Assembly: GCA_016207805.1 (NCBI GenBank)
Contig: JACQZO010000001.1
Span: 1 to 64,000 of the forward strand
DNA: 64,000 bases
Source: Candidatus Abawacabacteria bacterium
Lineage (GTDB): Bacteria; Patescibacteriota; Gracilibacteria; RBG-16-42-10
Reading direction: 5' to 3'
The notes below the pieces were generated by a model, which saw only the letters and a list, made by a program, of their open reading frames with translations, was not told where the DNA came from and searched no databases. A program made the translations under genes and the position numbers. Below, piece after piece: positions 38,024-45,998 of the stretch (its first letter is position 1; every line of letters starts with the position of its first letter).

Positions 38024-38479
38024 TTACTTTTTCTTAGCCGCTTTTTTCTTGACAACTGGTCGACGTACAGAAGCAGTTTTTACTGCAGGTTCTGCAATTT
38101 TTGTTTCCGGCATCGCCGCTGGGACACTTACCGGCCGTGTCGTATGCAAAGCCAAATCTACTTGGATACCACCCGTGATACCAGAGGCAAAGTTATAGAG
38201 ACTAGCCAAGATTACCCCATAAAAGAAGCCAATGACCAAGAAAATAACAGTAAAAATACAAGTGAGCAAAAGAATCTCTACTGGTTTGATAGTCAGGGCA
38301 TGAAACATAATTTGACCATCGGGAGTGATACTCTGCCAACCTAATGATAAAGCTCTTTGGCCCCAGAACACTGTCACTGCATTCAGAATTAAACCAACTA
38401 ATAAAGTAACGGTAGCACAAAGTAACCCATGTATTTTACCGAGAGAAAATGGTTTAATGCGAGAGACAGTATGTAGCAT
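38024..38479 (-). CDS. Two-helix membrane protein with basic tail (DUF3566-like)
   Basis: The start at 38479 (MLHTVSRIKPFSLGK) is chosen. The longer frame to 38617 would overlap the divergent pseudouridine synthase gene. The 151-aa product begins with RIKPFSLGKIHGLL, the start typical of DUF3566-like proteins, and has two membrane helices (about 15-38 and 65-90). A C-terminal tail rich in Ala, Val and Lys (RRPVVKKKAAKKK) may contact nucleic acid or anionic lipids. It converges with uvrC (5-base gap). Function unknown. Confidence 0.6.
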   Translation of the reverse strand: MLHTVSRIKPFSLGKIHGLLCATVTLLVGLILNAVTVFWGQRALSLGWQSITPDGQIMFHALTIKPVEILLLTCIFTVIFLVIGFFYGVILASLYNFASGITGGIQVDLALHTTRPVSVPAAMPETKIAEPAVKTASVRRPVVKKKAAKKK

Positions 38480-38522
38480 GTAAGCTTGGTTACTTACTTG
38501 TAACCTATACTTAAGCGTTTTT

Positions 38523-39236
38523 ATGGTCAAATCTGTGCGATTGCAAAAGTATATTGCTGATTGTGGAATATGCTCGAGAAGAAAAGCAGAAGAGCTGATC
38601 CGTGCTGGCAAAGTCACGATAAATGATAAAATTGCTAGCTTAGGAAATAAAGTTTCTCCTCATGATCAAGTAATGATTTCCGGCAAGTTGATTAGTGCCA
38701 CTGTGCACAAAGTCACGTATCTAATTTACAAACCCATCGGCTATACATCTTCCACCCAAGATCGTTTTGCCGAAAGATTAGTGACTGATCTGGTTCCCAA
38801 ATCCAGTGACCGGCTTTACCCTGTAGGTAGACTGGATAAGGAATCTGAAGGATTAATGCTCTTAACGAATGATGGCGACTTAGCGTATCAAGTGACTCAT
38901 CCTAAATTCTTCTTGACCAAAATCTACGAAATCAATATTACCCCAAATTTTCGCCCGGAAGATCAAAATAAATTAAAAAGAGGCATGCGCGATCAAAAAG
39001 AATTTCTCCAATTAGACAAATTAGAAGTGCTGTCACCAATACAACTGAGAATCAGCTTGCATCATGGGAAAAAACGTCATATTCGAAGAATGTTAAGAAA
39101 ATGTGGCTATGAGGTAGTCAAGCTGGTCCGTACCAATATCGGCCCACTATCACTTGCAGATTTAGCAGGAAAATCTTACCGTCCCCTCAAACCCCTAGAA
39201 TTGGCAACACTCCACCCCTCCCACCCTAATCCCTAA
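38523..39236 (+). CDS. RsuA/RluB-family pseudouridine synthase
   Basis: It converts uridine to pseudouridine in rRNA. The 237-aa protein has an N-terminal S4 domain (VRLQKYIADCGICSRRKAEELI, about 4-50). The catalytic domain carries the family signature PVGRLDKESEGLMLLTNDG; the Asp in RLDKES is the nucleophile. GKKRHIRRMLRKCGYEV is also typical. RluB (23S U2605) and RsuA (16S U516) cannot be told apart with confidence here. Its 3' end is followed by heptamer repeats and the DacA-like gene, probably transcribed separately. Confidence 0.9.
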   Translation: MVKSVRLQKYIADCGICSRRKAEELIRAGKVTINDKIASLGNKVSPHDQVMISGKLISATVHKVTYLIYKPIGYTSSTQDRFAERLVTDLVPKSSDRLYPVGRLDKESEGLMLLTNDGDLAYQVTHPKFFLTKIYEINITPNFRPEDQNKLKRGMRDQKEFLQLDKLEVLSPIQLRISLHHGKKRHIRRMLRKCGYEVVKLVRTNIGPLSLADLAGKSYRPLKPLELATLHPSHPNP

Positions 39237-39243
39237 CTCCTTC

Positions 39244-39270
39244 ATTCGTAATTTGTAATTCGTAATTTCC
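39244..39270. repeat. Heptanucleotide repeat, ATTYGTA family, ahead of DacA-like gene
   Basis: Three exact units of consensus ATTYGTA (39244-39264) end in ATTTCC, directly before the ATG at 39271. The array thus occupies the place of a ribosome-binding site. The same family is at 57723 and, more degenerate, before 9254, 12631 and alaS. Confidence 0.8.
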
Positions 39271-40185
39271 ATGTCCCAATCGCTTTTCCTCAGCGCCCTA
39301 CTCTTCTATCAAGCATCCCAAGGCTCTGTGCTCCTCAATCTTCCCCCCGTAAGTTTACCACCACAGCAGCAAAGTCAAATTTTAGCTGAGAATAAAAGTT
39401 TCGACCCAGCTCTTTTTGGCATTCATAAAGATGAAGAAGCTTTAGCTCCAGTAATTGCCGCCCGTGGAGCTATTGTGATGGACGTTAAGACCCAAGCGAT
39501 TCTCTATCAGAAAAATGCCTATTTACGGATGCCGATAGCTAGTATCACTAAGCTGTTTACTGTTATGACGGCCCTAGATGAAGGAAAAGACCTGAGTCGT
39601 CTCATTACCATTGATCAATTCGCTGCTGATATGCCGGCATCAAAGTTATATCTTAAACCCGGAGATAAATTGAGCCTTCATCAATTAGTGCAAGCGAGCT
39701 TAATTGCTTCAGCAAACGATGCAACCCAAGCACTAGTAGAAGGAATATTTGGTAATACCGAAAGCGCTTTAGAGAAAATTAATGCAAAAGTTCGTTCTCT
39801 AGGATTAATTAATACCCATATTGCTACTGCGGTAGGCTTTGATGATCCTGACAATTATTCTACTCCTTTTGAATTAGCGAAAGCGGTACATATCATGATC
39901 AAAGGCTATCCTACTATTGTCGATATCGTAAAAGAAAAGAAGGTGACTATTACTTCTGCCTTAGGAACTAATTATCAAGTAAAGTCTACTAATTTATTAC
40001 TAGGTAGTTATATTGATATCAAAGGTTTAAAAACTGGTACCACATTACAGGCGGGCGAGTCCTTCGTCTCACTAGGAGCCTATAAAGGTCGCGAATTCAT
40101 AACGGTAGTCCTCAACAGTCCTGATCGCTTCCAAGAGACAAAAGTGCTCTATGAATGGGTAACTAAACACTATCATTGGCAATAG
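39271..40185 (+). CDS. D-alanyl-D-alanine carboxypeptidase, PBP5/DacA-like
   Basis: Penicillin-binding serine hydrolase that trims the terminal D-Ala of peptidoglycan stem peptides. The 304-aa protein has the three active-site motifs: SxxK in PIASITKLFT (Ser near 91), SxN in IASANDA (near 149) and KTG in GLKTGTT (near 254). A short hydrophobic N-terminus serves as signal peptide. The membrane-anchoring C-terminal beta domain of classical DacA is missing: the protein ends soon after the catalytic domain (YEWVTKHYHWQ). The gene starts directly after a heptamer array. Supports a peptidoglycan cell wall together with murJ. Confidence 0.88.
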   Translation: MSQSLFLSALLFYQASQGSVLLNLPPVSLPPQQQSQILAENKSFDPALFGIHKDEEALAPVIAARGAIVMDVKTQAILYQKNAYLRMPIASITKLFTVMTALDEGKDLSRLITIDQFAADMPASKLYLKPGDKLSLHQLVQASLIASANDATQALVEGIFGNTESALEKINAKVRSLGLINTHIATAVGFDDPDNYSTPFELAKAVHIMIKGYPTIVDIVKEKKVTITSALGTNYQVKSTNLLLGSYIDIKGLKTGTTLQAGESFVSLGAYKGREFITVVLNSPDRFQETKVLYEWVTKHYHWQ

Positions 40186-40205
40186 CTACTAACTCAAGGT
40201 ATAAT
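40176..40205 (+). promoter_or_regulatory. Promoter of the small zinc-ribbon gene
   Basis: TTGGCA (40176-40181) is separated by 18 bases from TATAAT (40200-40205), straddling the end of the preceding gene. The expected start point near 40211 supports the ATG at 40227 over the GTG/ATG-like start at 40176. Confidence 0.6.
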
Positions 40206-40226
40206 AAAGATAGTAAAGAAAACAAA

Positions 40227-40568
40227 ATGAATTTCACCTCACTCAGAGCTGTCATTCGGAACATCAAGAGCCATGTGAATTGTCCTCAATGTGATAATAG
40301 TTACTCCAATGATGATATCACGGTTGTTAGTTGTATTGGAGAAAAATGCGCTATCATTGCCCAATGCGACTATTGTAAAACTTCAATTTTGATCACTGCT
40401 AGCCTTTCTCCTCAAGGTGCCAACACTACCGCTATGAGTACCAAGAATATGAAAACTGATGTAGAGAAGCTAGGCGCTCAAGAGATTGTCAATTCAGATG
40501 ATGTTATGAAAGTGCATGAATTTTTGAAGACTTTCAAGGGAAACTTGGGAGATATGTTGCAAAAATAA
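40227..40568 (+). CDS. Small zinc-ribbon-like protein, 113 aa
   Basis: The start at 40227 (MNFTSLRAVIRNIK) is preferred because a TATAAT promoter lies between it and the earlier in-frame start at 40176. The protein contains CPQC (about 22-25), then a Cys pair around SCIGEKC and CDYC (about 50-53), arranged as a zinc ribbon. The C-terminal half is polar and helical. Proteins of this layout are small and cytosolic; no function can be assigned. A strong terminator follows at 40617-40641. Confidence 0.7.
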   Translation: MNFTSLRAVIRNIKSHVNCPQCDNSYSNDDITVVSCIGEKCAIIAQCDYCKTSILITASLSPQGANTTAMSTKNMKTDVEKLGAQEIVNSDDVMKVHEFLKTFKGNLGDMLQK

Positions 40569-40616
40569 TTTCATCCCAGATTGTGGTTCGGGATGATAAC
40601 TGAGTTTTGAATGGAG

Positions 40617-40641
40617 AGAGAGCCTGAATGGCTCTCTTTTT
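40617..40641 (+). terminator. Intrinsic terminator
   Basis: AGAGAGCC (40617-40624) pairs with GGCTCTCT (40630-40637) around a 5-base loop and runs into TTTTT. A second small hairpin (CATCCC...GGGATG, 40572-40595) precedes it. Confidence 0.85.
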
Positions 40642-40692
40642 GTTAGCCAAGATAACCATTTTTAGCTATAGTAGGCTACTGTAATTGTATTT

Positions 40693-41610
40693 ATGGTCAG
40701 TAAAATAGCTCAATATCAGGGAACAGCGGGGGATTTTCTTTTGGAGAGAAAAGTTGTTATTGAAGAACCATTCTTATTAGGAAGATTAGGTGCTCATCTG
40801 ATACTAATGCCTGATGGCCAAAGATTTGTGCTTAAGACCGATAAAATAGAATCCACTCAATTAGCTTTGTTGCGCTTCGCTACCGAACATGGTTTTGATT
40901 CGGGATGTCGCTTACCCCAATTACATGCTGAAGGCCAAGTAGATGGTAGTAATTGGATAGTTTTGGAACATATCACTGCCCCTAAAATTGCTAGTCTGAT
41001 TGATACTGAACCACAACGCTGCATTGATACGGTATGGGAAATGGCTCAAGGATATCAAAGGCTATTAGCCTCCTTCTTAGCCGAGCATCCTATCGCTATG
41101 GATTATGAAAAAGAAAAAAGGTGGCTATTCGAAAAGATTCAAGCTTGGGGAGCGCCAATTGTTAAAGCTGGATTAATGGAGCAACACAAATTAGAGAGTA
41201 TTTATCAAGCTTGGGCTCAACTGGTTGAGCAACATGGCACGAGCATGTTTGCAGCAATACATGGTAATATGCATGGAGATCATACATTTTTGCCAGCGAC
41301 GGGCTCTGGTTATGTGGTGGACCCAGTATGTTGGTATCGTCCTGGTCGAGCAGAATATTATGATTGGGTGCGAGCTTTGGATTGGATGATATTAAAAGCA
41401 AAAGATCCTAAGCAAATGTTTAGTTTAGTAATCAAGAATATCAGCACCAGATTGTCCCATGTAGATAAAAATGAATTGCATTGGTTTTTAGCTTTGCGCG
41501 GTTTAGGAGCTTTAGGAGCTGATATGTTAGCCAATATGGATACTCCAGCAGTAGAAGCAGCAGAAGAGCGGAGAAATTGTTTCCTTAAGCTAATTACTGG
41601 TGAATATTAA
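40693..41610 (+). CDS. Aminoglycoside-phosphotransferase-like protein, degenerate
   Basis: The 305-aa protein fits the APH/choline-kinase fold. The N-lobe (GAHLILMPDGQRFVLKTDK with a candidate ATP-binding Lys near 55) is followed by a linker WIVLEHI and a C-lobe containing AIHGNMHGDHTFL, the position of the Brenner motif HGDxxxxN. Then comes YVVDPVCW, at the place of the metal-binding D-x-D/E. The catalytic Asp of HGD reads Asn here (HGN), so phosphotransfer may be lost or altered. It shares a C-terminal motif (YYDWVRALDWMIL) with the next gene, suggesting an old duplication. Substrate unknown. Confidence 0.6.
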   Translation: MVSKIAQYQGTAGDFLLERKVVIEEPFLLGRLGAHLILMPDGQRFVLKTDKIESTQLALLRFATEHGFDSGCRLPQLHAEGQVDGSNWIVLEHITAPKIASLIDTEPQRCIDTVWEMAQGYQRLLASFLAEHPIAMDYEKEKRWLFEKIQAWGAPIVKAGLMEQHKLESIYQAWAQLVEQHGTSMFAAIHGNMHGDHTFLPATGSGYVVDPVCWYRPGRAEYYDWVRALDWMILKAKDPKQMFSLVIKNISTRLSHVDKNELHWFLALRGLGALGADMLANMDTPAVEAAEERRNCFLKLITGEY

Positions 41611-41683
41611 AACAAGCTAGACAATCTTTATCTTGAGCTTATACTAACATCTCATCTTTTTGAGACAATCAGTAGGATGAGAA

Positions 41684-42697
41684 ATGATCGCATATCACAA
41701 ATATGCACTAATTGACTTACCAACTTTTATGAAACGCTTACCAGCAGACGCTAGCAAAAGTTTAGACAGAAAACTTGTCGGAGCGAACATTACCAAACTA
41801 CAGTTGTTTGAGATTGCCCTCCATCCAGCCACCAGAAATAATCGAGCTGCTTTAGAAAGAATATTAGCTGATCATAGACAGATTGGGGTCGATAGAGACA
41901 ATGCAGTGTGGGTTATTGCTACAAACCAACACTTGCGCCCTCATGAGCGTAGCTTTACTCATCATTATCATGGTCAAGAAGTAGCTGGAGTGCATATGCC
42001 TCAAATGCATCCCTTATTTTTTGACGATCCTCACGCTGTAATTACCCGTTTTACCCCAGGCAGATATTTTACTGACCATTACAATGATGCTACTACAGAT
42101 ACCCTTGCTGCTATTGAAACAGTACATACAGCCTTCCAATTAGCAGCCTATACTTATACGCGTAAGCACAAGGTAGACTTAAGACGCCGTGACGCCGATA
42201 AATGGACAATATCTCGTACTTTAGGTTGGCCCTTGAAAAATGCTCGCTATCCTGAAGGAAGACAACATCTGTCTATAGCGGGTTTTGGTAGAATGGTAAA
42301 AGGTATTGTTAATCATGTCCTAGTAGCTGATGATCTTATTGGTCCAGCTCATGATGACATTCATGGTGATAGAATTGTGGTAGACGATAAGGGAAAATTA
42401 CATTTCACTCAATTACATTTATATACACGACCATATCATCAATATTATGATCGTTTACGAGCCTGGGGCCATATGCTGCTTTTTGCTGACGATCCAGTAG
42501 CTGTGCGCAGAATTGTTGAAGAGAAAGTTGCTGCATTGTGTGCCGCTATGCCAGCACATGCAGCCGGCATCCGAGCTCTTTGGCAGATGCGAATGACCGG
42601 CATGCTCAATGATACTCTCAAAGTATCAGTTAGACTGAATGACCCACATTTCAAAGGCCATCGAGCCGTTTTTAGCGAAATTATCAATGGCAGCTAG
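41684..42697 (+). CDS. APH-fold-like protein, paralogue of the preceding gene
   Basis: The 337-aa protein resembles its upstream neighbour (73-base gap) in order of elements. The C-lobe contains PAHDDIHGDRIVV, at the place of the catalytic loop, and YYDRLRAWGHMLLF, matching YYDWVRALDWMIL. The metal-binding motif after the catalytic loop is not recognisable (HFTQLHLYTRP). It is His-rich in the middle (for example FTHHYHGQEV). The fold assignment is weaker than for the neighbour. Either a diverged kinase or a pseudokinase. Confidence 0.5.
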   Translation: MIAYHKYALIDLPTFMKRLPADASKSLDRKLVGANITKLQLFEIALHPATRNNRAALERILADHRQIGVDRDNAVWVIATNQHLRPHERSFTHHYHGQEVAGVHMPQMHPLFFDDPHAVITRFTPGRYFTDHYNDATTDTLAAIETVHTAFQLAAYTYTRKHKVDLRRRDADKWTISRTLGWPLKNARYPEGRQHLSIAGFGRMVKGIVNHVLVADDLIGPAHDDIHGDRIVVDDKGKLHFTQLHLYTRPYHQYYDRLRAWGHMLLFADDPVAVRRIVEEKVAALCAAMPAHAAGIRALWQMRMTGMLNDTLKVSVRLNDPHFKGHRAVFSEIINGS

Positions 42698-42914
42698 CAC
42701 TCTTACTATTGAGGCTATTCATTGATTTCTTCTTTTTCTCAAAAGCTTTTTTCCTAAACAACATTCAGATAATCCCAAATATAAGCACTAGCTTGCTTGT
42801 ATACTTTATAGTCAGTAACTATAACAAAACATATATATCTAGTGAGTAGTCAAGCTTTTTTAGCTCTTGTCAAGAAATTAAAGGAGGACTAGAGTACGTC
42901 GCTAAGCAATACTG

Positions 42915-43907
42915 ATGACAATTCCTGAAGGTCCCACTTTCCTTACTGCTGATTCCACTGGTGAATTCCCAATAGCTGCTAAAAAGGTTACTCTCATATG
43001 CCGAGAAAACAGCCTTTACACCGCTATCCGTAATGAAATAAAAAGGATTTTAGAAGAATTAGGTTATGGAGTAAATGGCCCCTTTTTATTACCACCAAGA
43101 GCAAACGCGATAGCTATTCGAGATCATGTAAAAAGACTAATCGCAGACACGAGAGCAAAAAGTTTTCTTGTAGACACCACAATTGCTCATGCCATTGAGG
43201 GTGATGCTGAAATAGCTATTCAGCAACCATTGGGTAGTTTGGAAGTGTTATTAGCAGAAGCAGCCTATCTAGCCCTATGCCCTGAATCGATTCATGATCC
43301 TCACGCGCTAGAAGGTGTTGAAAGCAATACTACAAAAACTCGCGAGGCTTTAGGGATGTTATTAGGCCTCATTCAAGCAAGACTAGGAAAAACCAGCAAA
43401 AGAATCGAACGCTGTGTTATTCTGAGCCAACATCTTGGTGAGCATCATCCTTTTATCTCACAATTATTTACTCAGGCCCTTGTTCCGGCTAATGCAACTG
43501 ACAATTTCCCGCCAAATAGACAACATCCTGAAATAGATACAGCTTGTACCAGAGTAGAGAGACATATTGCTCGACGTTTCTTAAAACCCTTAGTAAGGGA
43601 GGCGGGTATCAGAGAGGTAAAGATAGTGACAGCAAAGATGCCTCCTAGAAAATTGCTTCCAACCCTAATTTTAGGCGATAGGCATTTCTTAGATCAGCAA
43701 ACTGTACCACCAGGAACAATAGTATTGCCTTTACCCATCGCTAGTGCATTTAGTGCCGCTATCTCACAAGGATTACTTGATTTAGCACACATGGATAACT
43801 TTAATACCCGTTTGGCAGAAGTCATCGGTGCTCAAACAGAAATAGCTGAGCGCTCTCATCGCACTTCCGTTCGCGACGAGACAAGAAATCTAGTTAATGT
43901 CGGATAA
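42915..43907 (+). CDS. Hypothetical protein, 330 aa
   Basis: A soluble protein with a mixed alpha/beta N-terminal part (AAKKVTLICRENSLYTAIRNEI) and a helical middle. A C-terminal part (KIVTAKMPPRKLLPTLILGDRHF) follows. No family is recognised. An AAGGAGG at 42881-42887 lies 27 bases before the ATG, too far for a normal ribosome-binding site, and no start codon lies at the right distance from it. The last 18 bases overlap the convergent uridine-kinase-like gene. Confidence 0.55.
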   Translation: MTIPEGPTFLTADSTGEFPIAAKKVTLICRENSLYTAIRNEIKRILEELGYGVNGPFLLPPRANAIAIRDHVKRLIADTRAKSFLVDTTIAHAIEGDAEIAIQQPLGSLEVLLAEAAYLALCPESIHDPHALEGVESNTTKTREALGMLLGLIQARLGKTSKRIERCVILSQHLGEHHPFISQLFTQALVPANATDNFPPNRQHPEIDTACTRVERHIARRFLKPLVREAGIREVKIVTAKMPPRKLLPTLILGDRHFLDQQTVPPGTIVLPLPIASAFSAAISQGLLDLAHMDNFNTRLAEVIGAQTEIAERSHRTSVRDETRNLVNVG

Positions 43908-44549
43908 CAATTCTGGAACACGTCGTTTCATCAGTTCTACAATTTCCGAACAGAGTGCTTCTTCATCTTTTCTACCATCAATGACCTTGTGGACAATGTT
44001 TTTAGTGGGCTCACCATACTGTTTAAATACCGAAACCGTTACTTCTTGGAAATAATCAATATCCATATTGGGTTGGCGCATGAGTCGACGTTCTAATTGG
44101 GTATTCACTGGTACATCCAAAAACAAACGAAAATCAAAAAGATCACTAATATGCTCATACAAAAACAGTAAATACCCTTCTACCAAAATAATCGGTGTCG
44201 GTTTTACTTCATGTGTCCCAATGGGCGCATCGGCTGCCATAGAATATGTAGGAACAATCACTGATTGATTATTTTTTAGTGCCTTGAGCGCGGTAAAAAA
44301 TTCCTGCCACAATAAATTCTCAGGCACTTCGCGATTAGGCCATTCTTTATATCGAGGAAATTCAATCAAAGATTTAAAGAAATTGTCTAGTTTAAAATGC
44401 GTCACTTGGGGGCAACACTTCACTATGTTCTGAGCAACGGTGGATTTACCAGCGCCGCTAGGTCCAGCTATACCAACCAGATAAGGTGAATTAATAGCCA
44501 CAAAAAAGTTTTTCCTGCCGATAATAGAAGAAAGTATTGCCCCAGACAA
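43890..44549 (-). CDS. udk: Uridine kinase-like P-loop kinase
   Basis: Phosphorylates a nucleoside (probably uridine or cytidine) in pyrimidine salvage. The 219-aa protein has Walker A GPSGAGKST (about 29-37), the substrate-binding LDNFFKS (family pattern HD-FY, here reading LDNFF), VEGYLLFL at the Walker B position, and the lid RRLMRQ with R residues. Members of the phosphoribulokinase/uridine kinase family share these elements; another substrate is possible. It converges with the upstream unknown gene with an 18-base overlap and is preceded by a small membrane-protein gene 6 bases away. Confidence 0.75.
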   Translation of the reverse strand: MSGAILSSIIGRKNFFVAINSPYLVGIAGPSGAGKSTVAQNIVKCCPQVTHFKLDNFFKSLIEFPRYKEWPNREVPENLLWQEFFTALKALKNNQSVIVPTYSMAADAPIGTHEVKPTPIILVEGYLLFLYEHISDLFDFRLFLDVPVNTQLERRLMRQPNMDIDYFQEVTVSVFKQYGEPTKNIVHKVIDGRKDEEALCSEIVELMKRRVPELLSDIN

Positions 44550-44555
44550 GCTTGA

Positions 44556-44756
44556 TTATCTAGCTACCCCAGGCACTGAGGGCAGCGAAAGATCCACTTG
44601 TCCTGAAATACGGTTCCCTGAAGTATTAGGGTTAGCTCTACCACCAAAAGCGTAGATGGCCGCAATGAGTAAACCAATAATAACCACTGCCAATAAGACT
44701 CCCAAAAGTACATTTGCTGAGGAATCCCCAGAGGTAGTATGAACTGTTTGAGCCAT
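44556..44756 (-). CDS. Single-pass small membrane protein, 66 aa
   Basis: The start at 44756 (MAQTVHTTSGDSS) is preferred over the longer frame to 44777. One membrane helix (VLLGVLLAVVIIGLLIAAIYAFG, about 16-38) is followed by a short polar tail rich in Gly, Asn, Ser (GGRANPNTSGN). It lies 6 bases before the uridine-kinase-like gene in the same direction and has a good promoter upstream, so it opens a two-gene operon. Function unknown. Confidence 0.6.
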   Translation of the reverse strand: MAQTVHTTSGDSSANVLLGVLLAVVIIGLLIAAIYAFGGRANPNTSGNRISGQVDLSLPSVPGVAR

Positions 44757-44782
44757 ATAATAGAGGGTTAAGGCCACTAGGT

Positions 44783-44810
44783 ATTATACGCTAATTATAT
44801 TTAAAGTCAG
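44783..44810 (-). promoter_or_regulatory. Promoter of the small membrane protein/udk operon
   Basis: On the minus strand CTGACT (44805-44810) and TATAAT (44783-44788) are 16 bases apart. The start point would lie about 15-20 bases before the ATG at 44756. Confidence 0.55.
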
Positions 44811-44882
44811 GCAAGTATATAATTCTGAATACTGACAAGAATGCCAAAGAACTTTATCCATTGCACCTCTGGCATTTTGGGT

Positions 44883-45082
44883 AAAAAGTATGACGAATTA
44901 GCTTGATTAGTATCCTCACCTCCATTGTCATACCAAACGAGATTTGGTATCCAGCAGGGACAATAGTGCTCCAAAGTGACAGATAATTTAAGGGTGACAT
45001 TGTCCTAACTGGATACCGGATCTGAGTCCGGTATGACAAGTTGGCTGAGGGTGCTGATCCAGCTGATTGGTCATGCTTTTTT
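44883..45082 (+). repeat. Palindromic extragenic repeat, copy 3 (complete)
   Basis: This is the fullest copy (about 200 bp) and fills most of the 378-base gap between 44756 and 45135; I see nothing else there beyond the promoter. Outer inverted ends are AAAAAGTATGACGAATTAGC at the left and its imperfect complement at 45061-45082. The inner inverted arms run 44926-45038 (TGTCATACC...GGTATGACA). The right arm holds the nested palindrome CCGGATCTGAGTCCGG. The structure is MITE-like, without coding content. Confidence 0.85.
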
Positions 45083-45134
45083 GAGCAGATGACCAAACTC
45101 TCAATTAAGCTCATTTCGCCGGATTTGTAACTAT

Positions 45135-45944
45135 TTATTTTGCTAATTCTGTCCAGGTTTTAGCAGCTATGTTTTCTCGTAATTCTTTTACTAATCGCCA
45201 ATCATATCGAGTCAATTTATCTTCAATCACAGTTGCATTATGCTTACCATGAACAACTATAATGCCGGCCAAAGCTCGCAAAGTACTTTTCATCAACACG
45301 GGATGCTCTCGATAAAAAGTGGATTGGACAGGTGGACTGGTCCAGCCTTTTCTGGCTACCACTCTAGCCGCCCAAAAAGGACTTGGTAGTGCATCCAAGG
45401 CAGCTCTCATACGTTCGTAAGTGGCGTGTGTGATATTGGTATCATTGCCCTGAGCCGCTGCTCTTTCGTAAGTAGCCAATGTCGTTCTTTCCGGCCAATA
45501 TTCTGGCCTACTAATGACAATGTCTCCAGCTAAAGCCGGATCCTCAATAAGTTCCACATGGTTAGTCGCTTGATCGCTTCTTCTTTCATCTAAGTAACGT
45601 ACCACCACTTGTTCAAGAGCCAGTTTCTTTACCTCTGGTGACAAGTCTTCATAGACTTTGCCCAAAGAGTTTAGCAACCAAGCTACCCAGGTATGATTAG
45701 GTCCACCAACAATAGCATCGCTACCCATAGTTTCCACACATGGGTTTACTGCTCGAACTGCTTCTGTTAAGGGAACAAAAGCATCAATTGCTTGCCGCAC
45801 ATCATCTCTACAAAGAGCTCTGTAGGTGACTGCTATTTTCTGTGCTCCTACTTCTAAGGCTGCAAATTCAGACAAACTGGTAGTTACAAAATCCCGCGCT
45901 CCTTTTTGGGCAAAAGCGATTTCAAAATCTAATAATTTTCCCAT
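45135..45944 (-). CDS. Hypothetical protein, 269 aa
   Basis: The start at 45944 (MGKLLDFEIAFAQKG) is preferred over the longer frame to 45992. A soluble, mostly helical protein; conserved-looking strings are MGSDAIVGGPNHTWVAWLLNSLGK and ARVVARKGWTSPPVQS. No known motif. It follows the DUF925-like nucleotidyltransferase gene by about 54 bases in the same direction, so the two may be co-transcribed. Function unknown. Confidence 0.55.
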   Translation of the reverse strand: MGKLLDFEIAFAQKGARDFVTTSLSEFAALEVGAQKIAVTYRALCRDDVRQAIDAFVPLTEAVRAVNPCVETMGSDAIVGGPNHTWVAWLLNSLGKVYEDLSPEVKKLALEQVVVRYLDERRSDQATNHVELIEDPALAGDIVISRPEYWPERTTLATYERAAAQGNDTNITHATYERMRAALDALPSPFWAARVVARKGWTSPPVQSTFYREHPVLMKSTLRALAGIIVVHGKHNATVIEDKLTRYDWRLVKELRENIAAKTWTELAK

Positions 45945-45998
45945 AATATTTAAATTGTGCAGCACCATAGCAAAAAGCTGTGGCCAGCACAAATTTGA

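Noticed and set aside
38479-38617. N-terminal extension of the small membrane protein
   Set aside because: It would overlap the start of the divergent pseudouridine synthase by about 95 bases; the internal Met gives the family-typical start.
42881-42887. AAGGAGG as ribosome-binding site of the 330-aa gene
   Set aside because: It is 27 bases from the ATG and no other start codon follows at a suitable distance in an open frame.
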